A stretch of DNA of 64,000 nt from Rhodanobacter glycinis (GCF_006438785.1 NZ_RCZB01000002.1:372001-436000), one strand, 5' to 3'; numbered from the stretch's first letter, positions 8,182 through 18,707 are shown. Numbers and translations: made by a program. The notes: a model not told the origin generated them from the sequence alone.

Positions 8182-10629
8182 ATGTCCGTGATACTGACCC
8201 TGCTGGCGGCGCTGATTGCCACCGGTACCTGTGCCTACCATCGCAGCAGCCTGCGCACTTGGGCGATCGTCACGATCGTCGCCACCCTGGTGGTCGGTCT
8301 GATCGCCCATGCACCATGGACCACGGCAATCCTGTTGATCGTCGAGCTGCTGATCGCCGTGCCGCTGCTGCTGGTGGATTTTCGTCGACGCCAGATCAGC
8401 GCGCCGCTGTTGAAGCTGTTCGCCAAGGTCACTCCGAAACTGTCCGAGACCGAGCAGACCGCGCTGGAAGCGGGCACGGTCGGCTTCGAGGGTGAGCTGT
8501 TCTCCGGCAAGCCGAACTGGCATGAGCTGCTCAAGCAGCCCAAGCCCGAGCTGAGCGTGGAGGAGCAGGCATTCATCGACGGCCCGGTGGAAGAACTCTG
8601 CGGCATGATCGATGACTGGCAGATCACCCACGAGCTGGCCGACCTGCCGCCGAATGTGTGGGAGTTCATCAAGAAGAATCGCTTCTTCGGCATGATCATC
8701 CCGAAGCAGTACGGCGGCCTGCAGTTCTCCGCGCTGGCGCATTCGGCGGTGCTGCAGAAGCTGGCCACGATGTCGGCGACGGTGGCCTCGACCGTGTCGG
8801 TGCCGAACTCGCTGGGGCCGGCCGAACTGCTGCTGCATTACGGCAGCGAGGAGCAGAAGAACCACTACCTGCCGCGATTGGCGGTGGGCGAGGAGATTCC
8901 CTGCTTCGCACTCACCGGCCCGTACGCCGGCTCCGACGCCACCTCGATTCCCGACTTCGGCATCGTCTGCAGGCAGAGCGTCGACGGCGTCGATACGCTC
9001 GGCATCAAGCTCACCTTCGACAAGCGCTACATCACGCTGGCGCCGATCGCCACGGTGATCGGACTGGCGTTCCGCATGTACGACCCCGAGCACCTGCTCG
9101 GTGAGCAGGACGACCTCGGCATCACCCTGGCGTTGCTGCCGCGCTCGACGCCGGGCCTGCAGATCGGGCGTCGCCACTTCCCGTTGAACGTGCCATTCCA
9201 GAATGGCCCGATCCACGGCAAGGACATGTTCGTGCCGCTGTCCACCCTGATCGGCGGCCCGCACATGGCCGGCCACGGCTGGCGCATGCTGGTCGAGTGC
9301 CTGTCGGTGGGGCGCGCGATCTCGCTGCCGTCCAATGCCACTGGCGCGCTGCGCGGTGCGGTGGCCTCGGTCGGCGCGTACGCGCGCATGCGCAAGCAGT
9401 TCGGTCTGGCGATCGCCCGCTTCGAGGGTGTCGAGGAAGCGCTGGCACGCATCGGTGGTCTGACCTACGCCACCGCGGCGCTCTCCCGCGCTACTGCTGC
9501 CGCGGTAGATCGCGGCGAGAAGCCTGCGGTGCCGTCGGCTATCGCGAAATACCACGCCACCGAATGGGGCCGGCAGGTCGCCGGCGACGCGATGGACGTG
9601 CTCGGCGGCAAGGGCGTGCAGCTCGGCCCGAGCAACTATGCCGGCCGCGCATGGCAGGGCGTGCCGATCGCGATCACCGTGGAAGGCGCCAACATCATGA
9701 CGCGCAGTCTGATGATCTTCGGCCAGGGTGCGATCCGCTGTCATCCGTACGTGCTGAAGGAAATGCAGGCGCTGTCGATCACCGACCGCGGCGAGCAGCT
9801 GAAGACCTTCGACCGCCTGCTGTTCGGCCATCTCGGCTTCGGTGTATCCAACGCAGTGCGCAGCTTCGCGATGGGTCTCACCGGCTCGCGTCTCGGCGAG
9901 AGCGCGGGCGATGCTTATACACGCCGCTACTACCGCAAGCTCGATCGTTATTCCGCCGCGCTGGCGCTGTGCGCCGACGTGTTCATGGGCGTGCTCGGCG
10001 GCAAGCTGAAGTTCAAGGAGAAACTGTCGGCGCGCCTCGGCGACGTACTGAGCTACCTGTACATCGCCAGCAGCATGCTCAAGCGCTACGAGGACACCGG
10101 CCGGCCGGAAGCGGACCGTCCGCTGCTGGCCTGGGCGTTCCACCAGTGCGTATGGAACATGCAGATGGCGCTGGATGGGGCGATCCGCAACTTCCCGGTG
10201 CGCCCGGTGTCGTGGCTGCTGCGCGTGCTGGTGTTCCCGTTCGGTCGCCGCGAAGTGCCGCCGTCCGATCGCCTGGGCCGCCGCGTTGCTGCGTTGATCA
10301 GCGGCCCCAGCGAGGCGCGCGATCGCCTGATGGAATGGGTCTACCTGACGCCGACGGCGAACAACACGGTCGGCCGCATGAATGCATTGCTGCCGGACGT
10401 GATCGCGGCCGAACCGGTCGATCGCAAGTTCGGCAAGGCGCAGAAGAGTGGCCAGTTCACGACGCACGACTACATGGATCAGCTGGCCGAAGCGGAGCGG
10501 TCCGGCGTGCTGAATGCCAGCGAGGCAGCGCTGCTGAAGCGCGTGCGCGAAGGCGTGTTCGAGTTCATTTCGGTGGACGATTTCGCACCGGAGGAGCTGC
10601 GCGCTTTCAAGACCCGCGCGGACAAGTAA
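8182..10629 (+). CDS. fadE: Acyl-CoA dehydrogenase, FadE type
   Basis: 815 residues, matching the ~814 of the large FadE family. It catalyses the FAD-dependent first step of fatty-acid beta-oxidation. The first ~70 residues hold two or three hydrophobic helices (VILTLLAALIATGTCAY, AIVTIVATLVVGLIAHAPW). Then follow the acyl-CoA dehydrogenase N-terminal and middle domains (FALTGPYAGSDATSIPD), the C-terminal helical domain (AMDVLGGKGVQLGPSN) and the FadE-specific extension. ATG 8182 has AGGTG six bases upstream. Frames continuing further upstream overlap the hydrolase and are not real. It shares a transcript with the hydrolase; a terminator-like hairpin follows. Confidence 0.95.
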   Translation: MSVILTLLAALIATGTCAYHRSSLRTWAIVTIVATLVVGLIAHAPWTTAILLIVELLIAVPLLLVDFRRRQISAPLLKLFAKVTPKLSETEQTALEAGTVGFEGELFSGKPNWHELLKQPKPELSVEEQAFIDGPVEELCGMIDDWQITHELADLPPNVWEFIKKNRFFGMIIPKQYGGLQFSALAHSAVLQKLATMSATVASTVSVPNSLGPAELLLHYGSEEQKNHYLPRLAVGEEIPCFALTGPYAGSDATSIPDFGIVCRQSVDGVDTLGIKLTFDKRYITLAPIATVIGLAFRMYDPEHLLGEQDDLGITLALLPRSTPGLQIGRRHFPLNVPFQNGPIHGKDMFVPLSTLIGGPHMAGHGWRMLVECLSVGRAISLPSNATGALRGAVASVGAYARMRKQFGLAIARFEGVEEALARIGGLTYATAALSRATAAAVDRGEKPAVPSAIAKYHATEWGRQVAGDAMDVLGGKGVQLGPSNYAGRAWQGVPIAITVEGANIMTRSLMIFGQGAIRCHPYVLKEMQALSITDRGEQLKTFDRLLFGHLGFGVSNAVRSFAMGLTGSRLGESAGDAYTRRYYRKLDRYSAALALCADVFMGVLGGKLKFKEKLSARLGDVLSYLYIASSMLKRYEDTGRPEADRPLLAWAFHQCVWNMQMALDGAIRNFPVRPVSWLLRVLVFPFGRREVPPSDRLGRRVAALISGPSEARDRLMEWVYLTPTANNTVGRMNALLPDVIAAEPVDRKFGKAQKSGQFTTHDYMDQLAEAERSGVLNASEAALLKRVREGVFEFISVDDFAPEELRAFKTRADK

Positions 10630-10651
10630 GCAGACGGCAACATGTAGCTAC

Positions 10652-10703
10652 CGGCCCGCGTTTGATGTCGCTACTACGACACCAGGCGCGGGCCGACTTT
10701 TTT
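10652..10703 (+). terminator. Hairpin with T-run after fadE
   Basis: CGGCCCGCG (10652-10660) pairs with CGCGGGCCG (10687-10695), with an inner TGTCG/CGACA pairing, followed by ACTTTTTT. It may terminate or attenuate before the DUF4442 gene, whose GGAG ribosome site follows directly. Confidence 0.65.
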
Positions 10704-10717
10704 CCCGGAGATCGCCG

Positions 10718-11191
10718 ATGACTGTGTCCGTGCTGTCGCTGTACCGCCGCATCACGCGCTGGCCGGCCGGCCACTGGATCTTTTCGCGGCTGGTCTGTTT
10801 CAAGGCGCCGTACTTCGCCACGATCGCGCCGCGATTCGTGGCGCTGGAGCCGGGGCGTTGCGAAGTGCGCATCCGCGACCGCCACCGCGTGCACAACCAT
10901 ATCGGCACCGTGCATGCGATCGCGCTGTGCAACCTGGCCGAACTCAGCGCCGGCGTGATGACCGACGCGACCATTCCGGCCGACATGCGCTGGATTCCCA
11001 AGGGCATGACCGTCGAGTACCTGAAAAAGGCGGTGGGTACACTGCATGGAGTCGCTACGCCCGAGACGATGGTGCACTCCGCTGTCGACGGCTACCAATG
11101 GCCGGTCGATGTGCAGATCACCGATGCTGCCGGTGAAGTGGTATTCCGCGCTCGCGTCATGATGTGGGTGTCTCCGCGCAGACATGCCTGA
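10718..11191 (+). CDS. DUF4442 hotdog-fold protein (thioesterase-like)
   Basis: 157 residues, a single hotdog domain of the DUF4442/PaaI-like superfamily (VHNHIGTVHAIALCNLAELS forms the central helix region). Such proteins are probable acyl-CoA thioesterases, but substrates are mostly unknown. GGAG precedes the ATG by seven bases. It is placed immediately after fadE with only a hairpin between, so it probably belongs to the same lipid-catabolism unit. Confidence 0.75.
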   Translation: MTVSVLSLYRRITRWPAGHWIFSRLVCFKAPYFATIAPRFVALEPGRCEVRIRDRHRVHNHIGTVHAIALCNLAELSAGVMTDATIPADMRWIPKGMTVEYLKKAVGTLHGVATPETMVHSAVDGYQWPVDVQITDAAGEVVFRARVMMWVSPRRHA

Positions 11192-11225
11192 ACGCGTTGT
11201 CCAGCGGCAGGCAAGCCGCGAACGT

Positions 11226-12227
11226 TCAGCCCGCCAGCACGCAGCGATTCTTGCCGCTGCGTTTGGCCGCGTACATGGCGCGGTCGGCGGTCTGGACCAA
11301 CTGCTCGTCGGCATCGGGGCGATCATCAGTCACGAACGGTGCGATGCCAATGCTGGCGCCGATGCGCACCTCGATCGAACAGCCATCCACGCGCAGCATG
11401 TACGGCTCGCCCAGCACGGAACACAGTTTCTCGCCGAGCTGCAACGCCTGCTGCGGGTCGCTCATGTCCTCCAGAATCAGTGCGAACTCGTCGCCACCCA
11501 GCCGCGCCACGGTGTCGTTGCCACGTAGCTGCGCAGACAGCCGCGCCGCGATTTCCTGCAGCAATACATCGCCCGCCGCATGGCCGTGCTCATCGTTGAC
11601 GCCCTTGAAGCCGTCGATATCGATGAAGGCCAGGGCGAAGCGCTGATGATGGCGATGTGCGCGCTGGATCGCGACATGCAGGCGATCCTGAAACAGCATG
11701 CGATTGGGCAGGCCGGTCAGCAAGTCATGACTGGCCTGGTGACGGACCATCGTCTCGATCAGCTCGCGTTCGGCCACTTCCTCGGTGAGCTGGCGGTTGC
11801 GCTCGGCCAGTTCGGCCATCGCGTGCTGCAATTCGGCGCGCGCCGTATACAGCTCGAGAAACACGCGCACCTTGGACTGCAGAATCACATCGTTGATCGG
11901 CTTGGCGATGTAATCCACCGCACCGGAGCGATAGCCCTTGAGCCGGTTCATGTCGTCGGCGTAGGCGGCGGTGACGAAGATGATCGGGGTATCGCGCAGC
12001 TGCTCGGTTTCGCCCAGCAGGGCCGCCACCTCGAAGCCATCCATGTCGGGCATGTTGACGTCGAGTAGGATCAACGCAAATTGATGGTCCAGACACAGCG
12101 CCAGCGCCTCGTTGCCGCTGCGAGCCTCGAGAATCTGCGCGCCGCTATGCGCGAGCAACCGACGCATCGCGACCAGGTTGGCAGCGGTATCGTCGACCAC
12201 CAGGATTTTCGGCAACATCGCGTTCAT
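11226..12227 (-). CDS. Receiver-GGDEF response regulator (diguanylate cyclase)
   Basis: 333 residues. An N-terminal REC domain has the phospho-acceptor in LILLDVNMPDMDG and a conserved Lys in YIAKPI. A short coiled linker (AELQHAMAELAERNRQLTEE) leads to a complete GGDEF domain: DPLTGLPNR-like HDLLTGLPNRMLFQDR, active site RLGGDEFALI and C-terminal ADRAMYAAKRSGKNR. RGND lies five residues before GGDEF, an intact RxxD inhibitory site. It makes cyclic di-GMP under control of phosphorylation. It starts about 108 bases after the hybrid kinase on the same strand and is the probable output of that kinase. ATG 12227 is preferred over a TTG 17 codons upstream. Confidence 0.92.
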   Translation of the reverse strand: MNAMLPKILVVDDTAANLVAMRRLLAHSGAQILEARSGNEALALCLDHQFALILLDVNMPDMDGFEVAALLGETEQLRDTPIIFVTAAYADDMNRLKGYRSGAVDYIAKPINDVILQSKVRVFLELYTARAELQHAMAELAERNRQLTEEVAERELIETMVRHQASHDLLTGLPNRMLFQDRLHVAIQRAHRHHQRFALAFIDIDGFKGVNDEHGHAAGDVLLQEIAARLSAQLRGNDTVARLGGDEFALILEDMSDPQQALQLGEKLCSVLGEPYMLRVDGCSIEVRIGASIGIAPFVTDDRPDADEQLVQTADRAMYAAKRSGKNRCVLAG

Positions 12228-12334
12228 GTCGATGGCGGAGCGGTTGGGTCCATGGCGAACCTTAGTCGCTATCGGCAATGGCCGGTGTGAACGGCCGCAC
12301 TGTCAGGCTCGATCGAGGAGGGTCGGCATCGCGG

Positions 12335-15300
12335 TCAGCGCTGCAGCCACACGCGTATCAGCGATGCCAGCTTGTCGATGTCGATCGGCTTGGACAGATA
12401 ATCGCTGGCACCCATCTCCAGGCACTTCTCGCGATCGCCGCGCATTGCCTTGGCGGTCAGCGCGATGATTGGCAGGCTGGCGAAATGCGGCTGTGTGCGG
12501 ATCGCGCGAATGGTCTCGTAGCCATCCATGCCAGGCATCATGATGTCCATCAGCACCAGTTCCGGTGCTTCGACCTCGGCCAGCATCTTCAGCGCCTTGG
12601 GCCCGTCCTGCGCCATGCTCACTTGCAGCCCCCAGCCGCGCAGCACCTTGGACAGCGCAAACAGGTTGCGCATGTCGTCGTCCACTAGCATCACGCGACG
12701 GCCGGTCAGCTCGCTGGCGGCGGCCGATTCGGCGGCGACCCCGGGCGGCGCATGCTGGATGCTGTGCAGGAACAGGCTGACCTCGTCGAATAGCTGCTCG
12801 GTCGAGCGTGCGCCCTTGAGCACGATGGCATCGGTGTACTGGCGCAATTTCAGGGTTTCCTCGCGGCTCAGTTCGCGGCCGGAATACACCACCACCGGCG
12901 GCACGCCGCTGGCCGTGTCCGCCAGCTTCTCCAGCAATTCGAGTCCGGACATGCCGGGCAGGCCCAGGTCGAGCACGATGCAGTCGTAGCCGGTGTGGGC
13001 GATCTTCTCCAGCGCCTCCTCGGCTGAGCCCGCTTCGTCGATCTGTACGCTGTCGGCGCGCAGCATGGTGCGCACGGCGGTGCGCGAGCCGGCATCGTCG
13101 TCGACGATCAGCAGGTGTCGTCGCTGACCGACAGCGAAGTGCAGCAGGCGCTCCAGCGCGGTGCCGATCGACTCGCGACTGACCGGCTTGGTCAGGAAGC
13201 CCACGGCGCCACGCTCCAGTCCATGTGTGCTGCTGTCGGTGGCCGAGATGAAGTGCACCGGGATCGCCCGCGTGGTGTCGTCGGCCTTGAGCTTGTCGAG
13301 TACCGTCCAGCCATCCATCGCCGGCAATGCGACGTCCAGCAGGATGCCGGTGGGACGGTGTTCGCGCGCCAGCTGCAGGCCCGATTCGCCATCGACGGCG
13401 GCTAGCGCGCGATAGCCCTGGCGATGGATGATGTCGATCAGGATGCGCGCGAATGCAGGATCGTCCTCGATCACCAGGATCGAGATCTGGCCGGGCAGCA
13501 GCGAGCGGCGATCGTCATCGATCACCTCAGGCAGCAGATACGGTGACGTTGCCCGGCTGAGTCTGGTGGCGCCGATGTGTGGCACATCGGCAGCGACCTC
13601 GGATGGCACCGGTGGTGTTTCGGGCAGCAACACGGTAAAGCAGCTGCCACGGCCGCTTTCGCTGCGCAGCACGATGTCGCCACCGAGCAATTGCGCCATC
13701 CGCCGCGAGATCGCCAGGCCCAGCCCGGTGCCGCCGAACTGTCGGCTGGTGCCGGCGTCCACCTGCTCGAACGCATTGAACACGCGCTGGAGCTTGTCCG
13801 GTGGAATGCCGATGCCGCTATCGCTCACCGTCATCGCGATCAACGGCTGGCCGAACAGCGCCTCGGGAACGTCGGTCTCGCTGTCGGGGCGCCCGATGTG
13901 AAGGCTCACCGCACCACCAGCGGTGAACTTGAACGCATTGCTGAGCAGGTTGTTGGCGATCTGCTCGAGCTTGTTGCCGTCGGTGCGAAGGATCGCTGGC
14001 AGGTCGGGCTCGATCTCCAGCGTGAAGTCCAGGCCCTTTTCCCCGGCGACATGCGCAAACGTGCGCCGCAGCCGCTGCACCAGGCTGGCCAGCACCAGAT
14101 CGTCGATCACCAGTTCCATCTTGCCGGCCTCGACCTTGGACAGGTCGAGGATGTCGTTGATCAGGTGCAGCAGGCTGTTGCCGGCGTCGTGGATGATCCG
14201 CGCCGATTCGATCTGTTCTTCGTCGAGGTTGCCGGTGTCGTTGTCGGCCAGGCTGCGCGACAGGATCAGCAGGCTGTTCAGCGGTGTGCGCAACTCGTGC
14301 GACATGTTGGCCAGGAACTCGGACTTGTACTGGCTGGCCCGCGCCAGCTCGGCAGCCTTGTCGGCGGTTTCCTGCTGAAGATCCTCCAGCACATATTTCT
14401 GCCGGTTCAGGCTGTCGGTCTTCTCGCGCAATTCCTCGTTGGACGCTTGCAGCTCTTCGGCCTGCACGCGCAGCTCTTCCTCCGAGGCAATCAGCCGTTC
14501 GGACTGTTCCTCCAGCTCGGCCGTCTTCGCCTGCAGTGCCTCGTTGTTGTCGCGCAGCACTTCCTTCTGCTGACGCATCACCAGTTCGGACACACGCAAA
14601 TCGTCGGCTTGTTCCCGCGTCTGCAGCAGCAGGTCATGCGTGTGGATCGTGCGGTTGAGGTTTTCCAGGGTCAACGCCACGATCGGCAGCAACTCATCCA
14701 GCAACTGCTTCTGCTGCGTGGTGATCGGCACGAAGCCGGCCAGTTCCAGCACGCCGATCAGCGTATCGCGGTAGAGCACCGGCAGGATCGCGACGTAGCT
14801 CGGCAGGGCCTCGCCGCTGCCGGAGTCGATGTGCAGGTAATTCTCCGGCACGTCGTCGAGCATGATGGCCTTGCGCTCGATCGCGCACTGGCCCACCAAC
14901 CCCTCGCCGGGCAGGTAGTGATCGGTCGAACGGTTGCTCAGGCGCAGGCCATAGCTGCCCAGCAGGTCGAGGCGTTGGCGCGTATCGTCGAACGAATAGA
15001 ACAGGCCGACGCCGGCCTTGCACAACGGCACCAGTTCGCTGGTCAGCCACTGCGCGAAATCCTTGTGGGTGGTTGCCTGCAACAGTACATGCGAAATATC
15101 CGCCACCCGCGATCTGATCCAGGTCTGCGCTTCGGTATCCAGCGACATCTGCTTGAACACCTGCAGCGCGCGGGAAATTTCGCCAATCTCGTCGCGACGG
15201 TCGAGCCGGCGGATCTCGAAATCATGATCATGCCTGGACAACCGTGTCATCAGGTTGGTGAGCCGGCGCAGCGGCCGGCTTACCAGCTGCGAAGTCAGCC

Positions 15301-15973
15301 GGATCACCGTCATCCCGAGCAGGATGCCGAGCAGTACTGCAATGATGTTGATCACTTTGGTGGTGATCAGGGCGTCATCGAGTTGCTGGTTGCGCGCCGT
15401 CAGCAGCTGATTCTCCTCGACGATCATCTGGTCGATGACGGCGTACAGATCCTCGCTGCGAACCGCGCGGTGCTCCAGATAGCTCGACTGGATGCGCTGC
15501 AGTTCCAGCGCCTTCGCCGTCGTATCGGTGCCCTTCAGTCGGGCGATCGGGTCGACCGCATTGGCCGTCATTTCGCGCTGCCATTGTGCCGCCATCTTTT
15601 CCAGCGAATCGGTGCGCAATTGCTGCAGCTGGTTGTCGGCGGTCATCTTGCGCAGAGAGGCGATGCGCTCACGCAGGTCGCGGGTGCCGCTCTCGAACAT
15701 CGCCCGCTGGTCGGCGCGCTGGGTCAGCATGTAGCCGCGCGCGCCGATCTGACTGGTCTGCAGCGCACGCTGCACATGATCAAGTTCGAGCAGCACCTGA
15801 TTGGTGTGCGTCGCCCAATGACGATTGCTTTCCTGCTGATGCAGCGAGTGCAGGGTGACCAGGCTGGTCAGCAGGAACAGGCCCAGCAGCAGACCGATCG
15901 CCAGCATCATCTTGCGCTGCAGCGGCTGGTCGGCGAGCCAGGAGCTCTTTTTCGGTCGGGTAGGTTGCTGCAT
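12335..15973 (-). CDS. Hybrid sensor histidine kinase with three receiver domains
   Basis: 1212 residues. Order: TM1 (~22-42), CHASE3-type periplasmic domain (~45-200), TM2 (~207-227), HAMP (~228-282), GAF (~295-440), coiled coil (~450-545), HisKA with His559 in MSHELRTPLN, HATPase with NNLLSNAFKF and DSGIGIP, then three REC domains. The phospho-acceptor aspartates are near 880, 1002 and 1143. REC1 and REC3 carry the usual Lys-Pro (LTKPV, LSKPI); in REC2 the Lys is followed by Gly (IVLKGA). The layout resembles Pseudomonas/Xanthomonas stress-type hybrid kinases, and the stimulus is unknown. No strong ribosome site is seen; a GTG 18 codons upstream is an alternative start. The receiver-GGDEF gene follows as likely partner. 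Confidence 0.93.
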   Translation of the reverse strand: MQQPTRPKKSSWLADQPLQRKMMLAIGLLLGLFLLTSLVTLHSLHQQESNRHWATHTNQVLLELDHVQRALQTSQIGARGYMLTQRADQRAMFESGTRDLRERIASLRKMTADNQLQQLRTDSLEKMAAQWQREMTANAVDPIARLKGTDTTAKALELQRIQSSYLEHRAVRSEDLYAVIDQMIVEENQLLTARNQQLDDALITTKVINIIAVLLGILLGMTVIRLTSQLVSRPLRRLTNLMTRLSRHDHDFEIRRLDRRDEIGEISRALQVFKQMSLDTEAQTWIRSRVADISHVLLQATTHKDFAQWLTSELVPLCKAGVGLFYSFDDTRQRLDLLGSYGLRLSNRSTDHYLPGEGLVGQCAIERKAIMLDDVPENYLHIDSGSGEALPSYVAILPVLYRDTLIGVLELAGFVPITTQQKQLLDELLPIVALTLENLNRTIHTHDLLLQTREQADDLRVSELVMRQQKEVLRDNNEALQAKTAELEEQSERLIASEEELRVQAEELQASNEELREKTDSLNRQKYVLEDLQQETADKAAELARASQYKSEFLANMSHELRTPLNSLLILSRSLADNDTGNLDEEQIESARIIHDAGNSLLHLINDILDLSKVEAGKMELVIDDLVLASLVQRLRRTFAHVAGEKGLDFTLEIEPDLPAILRTDGNKLEQIANNLLSNAFKFTAGGAVSLHIGRPDSETDVPEALFGQPLIAMTVSDSGIGIPPDKLQRVFNAFEQVDAGTSRQFGGTGLGLAISRRMAQLLGGDIVLRSESGRGSCFTVLLPETPPVPSEVAADVPHIGATRLSRATSPYLLPEVIDDDRRSLLPGQISILVIEDDPAFARILIDIIHRQGYRALAAVDGESGLQLAREHRPTGILLDVALPAMDGWTVLDKLKADDTTRAIPVHFISATDSSTHGLERGAVGFLTKPVSRESIGTALERLLHFAVGQRRHLLIVDDDAGSRTAVRTMLRADSVQIDEAGSAEEALEKIAHTGYDCIVLDLGLPGMSGLELLEKLADTASGVPPVVVYSGRELSREETLKLRQYTDAIVLKGARSTEQLFDEVSLFLHSIQHAPPGVAAESAAASELTGRRVMLVDDDMRNLFALSKVLRGWGLQVSMAQDGPKALKMLAEVEAPELVLMDIMMPGMDGYETIRAIRTQPHFASLPIIALTAKAMRGDREKCLEMGASDYLSKPIDIDKLASLIRVWLQR

Positions 15974-16087
15974 GCGAGCCACGGTGGTCCGATGGGCGAT
16001 CTGTCGCGCAGTCGTCGGATCGACCACTGCGCCAGCAACAGATTAGTCTGTGCTGCCGCCGAACCATAGCCGGCCGTACGCCGTGGC

Positions 16088-17002
16088 TCAGTGACGACCG
16101 AGCCGCCGCCAGGACCGGCGCGGCACAATCGAGCCGCGGCGCACGGCGACGGCCAGCAGGGCGAGCGTGCCCAGCGAGCACAGGGTCAGCGCGATCACCG
16201 ACGCCTCGGCACCGAACACGCCGCCGCTGAGCCAGTCCGGGCCGCTGCGCGTGGACACCAGCCAGCCATCGGCCTTGAGGCCGGAGACGGGGATGCCGTA
16301 GATCGTGCCCTGGGCGAAGTTCCATGCCGCGTGCAGGCCCATGCAGAGCGGCAGCGAGCGCGTCACGTGATAGAGCATGCCGAACAGCAGGCCGGCCTCG
16401 ATCGCGATGGCCGCCGAACTCCACAGCGTGGCACCGGGATTGGCGATATGCGCGGCGCCGAAGAACAGCGCCGAGACGATCAGCGCGACCCAGGTGCCCA
16501 GGCCTTCCTCGACGATGCGGAACAGCACGCCGCGACAGATGATCTCCTCGCCGATACCCGCGCCCAGCCCCACCATCAGCATCGCCGGCAGCCATTGTGC
16601 GTCGGGGTTGGTGCCGATGACGTGATAGCTGCCCAGCAGATACAGCACGCCGACCACCGCGCTGAACAGCAGCAAGCCGCCGAGCAGGCCGACGATGCCG
16701 TCACGCAGCAGCCTGCGCGGTGCCAGCTCGGTGATCGGGCGCCGTTCCACCAGCTTCACCAGCAGCAGATAGGCGAGCAGCGCCGGCACGGCACGCATCA
16801 GGAACTGCCCCAAGGCGTGCACGTTGGCCGGCGCGTCCTTGCCACCCCAGCCAAGCGCATGAACCAGCGCGCCCATGCCGAAGCTCAGCGCCATGAACAT
16901 CAGCACGAAGATCACGATGCGCGCCAGCGGCGAGAACAGCAGCCAGCGTTTCCAGCGCGGTGCGCCGTCGGGTGTGGCAAAGGCAACTGACGCGTCGTGC
17001 AT
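16088..17002 (-). CDS. CPBP-family intramembrane metalloprotease
   Basis: 304 residues with about eight hydrophobic helices. The signature of CPBP (CAAX-protease and bacteriocin-processing) proteins is complete: GEEIICRG (motif 1, EExxxR, near residue 150), FFGAAH (motif 2, FxxxH) and HAAWN (motif 3, HxxxN). Members cleave substrates within the membrane or process small peptides; no bacteriocin gene is near, so the substrate is unknown. It is flanked by the hybrid kinase and prfC on the same strand with gaps of about 100 bases, probably separate units. Confidence 0.88.
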   Translation of the reverse strand: MHDASVAFATPDGAPRWKRWLLFSPLARIVIFVLMFMALSFGMGALVHALGWGGKDAPANVHALGQFLMRAVPALLAYLLLVKLVERRPITELAPRRLLRDGIVGLLGGLLLFSAVVGVLYLLGSYHVIGTNPDAQWLPAMLMVGLGAGIGEEIICRGVLFRIVEEGLGTWVALIVSALFFGAAHIANPGATLWSSAAIAIEAGLLFGMLYHVTRSLPLCMGLHAAWNFAQGTIYGIPVSGLKADGWLVSTRSGPDWLSGGVFGAEASVIALTLCSLGTLALLAVAVRRGSIVPRRSWRRLGRH

Positions 17003-17105
17003 GGTGGTGGGCCCCTGTCTGGAAAGACCAGCACGCTAGCAGTCGCGACAGGGCCCGCCTAGTGGCAGCTGTCATGCCCGGCGTCCACTCGCCGGTGCGC
17101 GGCAG

Positions 17106-18707
17106 TTACATCTCGACCGATGCCGCATGCTCACGCGTGTTGGCAAATCGCACCTGCGGCCAGCGCTCCTGCGCCAGTTGCAGGTTCACCCGCGTCGGCG
17201 CGATGTAGACCAGCTCGCCGGCGCCGTCGATGGCGAGGTTCATCGCATTCTTCTCGCGAAACTCGGCCATCTTCTTCTCGTCGTCGCAATGCACCCAGCG
17301 CGCGGTGGTCACCGTCACCGGCTCGAAACTGGCGTCGACGTTGTATTCGTCCTTCAGCCGGTACGCCACCACGTCGAACTGCAGCACGCCGACCGCGCCC
17401 AGGATCAGGTCGTTCGACATCAGCGGGCGGAAGAACTGGGTGGCGCCTTCTTCGCTCAACTGCGCCAGGCCCTTCTGCAGCGCCTTCATCTTCAGCGGGT
17501 CGCGCAGGCGCGCGCGGCGGAACAGCTCCGGCGCGAAGTTCGGGATGCCGGTGAAGTTGATCGACTCGCCTTCGGTGAAGGTGTCGCCGATCGTGATGGT
17601 GCCGTGGTTGTGCAGGCCGATCACGTCGCCGGGATACGCGGTCTCCACGATCTCGCGGTCGCTGGCCATGAAGGTCAGCGCGTTGGCGATGCGGATGTCC
17701 TTGCCGGTACGCGTCTGGATCATCTTCATGCCGGCCGTGTACGTTCCCGAGCACACGCGCATGAACGCCACGCGGTCGCGATGCGCCGGGTCCATGTTGG
17801 CCTGGATCTTGAACACGAAGCCGGTGAGCTTTTCTTCCTGCGGCTGCACCAGGCGAGTGAGCGTGCCGCGCGGACGCGGGCTGGGCGCGTGTTCCACGAA
17901 GAAATCCAGCAACAGCTGCACGCCGAAATTGTTCACCGCCGAACCGAAGAACACCGGCGTCTGCCGGCCGGCGAGGTACTCGTCCATCTCGAACGAGGGC
18001 GCGGCGCCTTGAACCAGTTCGAGTTCCTCGCGCAGCTCACGCATCGCCTCGTCGCCGATCTTCTCCAGCAGGCCCGGCGCATCGAGGCCGTCGAAGATGG
18101 TCGAATCCTGGCGGGTGAAATTCTTGCCCTGCTCGAAGATGTGCACTTCGTCCAGCAGCAGGTGGTACACACCCTTCAGCCGCTTGCCCATGCCGATCGG
18201 CCAGGTCACCGGCGCACAGGCGATGCCGAGCACCGACTCCACTTCGTCCAGCAATTCGATCGGCGAGCGACCCTCGCGGTCGAGCTTGTTGATGAAGGTC
18301 ATGATCGGCGTGTCACGCAGCCGGCAGACTTCCATCAACTTGATCGTGCGTTCCTCCACGCCCTTGGCGCAGTCGATCACCATCAGCGCCGAATCCACCG
18401 CGGTCAGCACGCGATAGGTGTCCTCGGAGAAGTCCGCGTGTCCCGGCGTGTCGAGCAGGTTGACGATCTTGCCCTCGTACGGAAACTGCATCACCGACGA
18501 GGTTACCGAGATGCCGCGCTCCTTCTCCAGCGCCATCCAGTCGGACGTCGCATGCCGCGCCGCCTTGCGCCCCTTCACCGACCCCGCCATCTGGATCGCG
18601 CCGCCGAACAGCAGCAGCTTTTCGGTCAGCGTGGTCTTGCCCGCGTCAGGATGGCTGACGATGGCGAACGTGCGACGGCGGCGGGTTTCTTGGAGATGGG
18701 TGGACAT
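17106..18707 (-). CDS. prfC: Peptide chain release factor 3
   Basis: 533 residues. It is the GTPase that removes RF1/RF2 from the ribosome after termination. P-loop in [14 protein letters not shown], the RF3-specific [20 protein letters not shown]2/G3 in [11 protein letters not shown] and [14 protein letters not shown], and G4 in [10 protein letters not shown]. The C-terminal RF3 domain contains [16 protein letters not shown] 18707 gives the family N-terminus; the upstream extension is not conserved. It is divergent from mntP, whose Mn2+ riboswitch lies in the shared intergenic region. Confidence 0.96.
   Translation of the reverse strand: MSTHLQETRRRRTFAIVSHPDAGKTTLTEKLLLFGGAIQMAGSVKGRKAARHATSDWMALEKERGISVTSSVMQFPYEGKIVNLLDTPGHADFSEDTYRVLTAVDSALMVIDCAKGVEERTIKLMEVCRLRDTPIMTFINKLDREGRSPIELLDEVESVLGIACAPVTWPIGMGKRLKGVYHLLLDEVHIFEQGKNFTRQDSTIFDGLDAPGLLEKIGDEAMRELREELELVQGAAPSFEMDEYLAGRQTPVFFGSAVNNFGVQLLLDFFVEHAPSPRPRGTLTRLVQPQEEKLTGFVFKIQANMDPAHRDRVAFMRVCSGTYTAGMKMIQTRTGKDIRIANALTFMASDREIVETAYPGDVIGLHNHGTITIGDTFTEGESINFTGIPNFAPELFRRARLRDPLKMKALQKGLAQLSEEGATQFFRPLMSNDLILGAVGVLQFDVVAYRLKDEYNVDASFEPVTVTTARWVHCDDEKKMAEFREKNAMNLAIDGAGELVYIAPTRVNLQLAQERWPQVRFANTREHAASVEM

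Noticed and set aside
8089..10467. Open frame of 792 codons on the minus strand
   Set aside because: Antisense to fadE, with no motif or ribosome site.
13577..16069. Long open frame (830 codons) on the plus strand
   Set aside because: It is antisense to the hybrid histidine kinase, is rich in Gln/Ala/Arg/Val without domains, and arises from high G+C codon bias.
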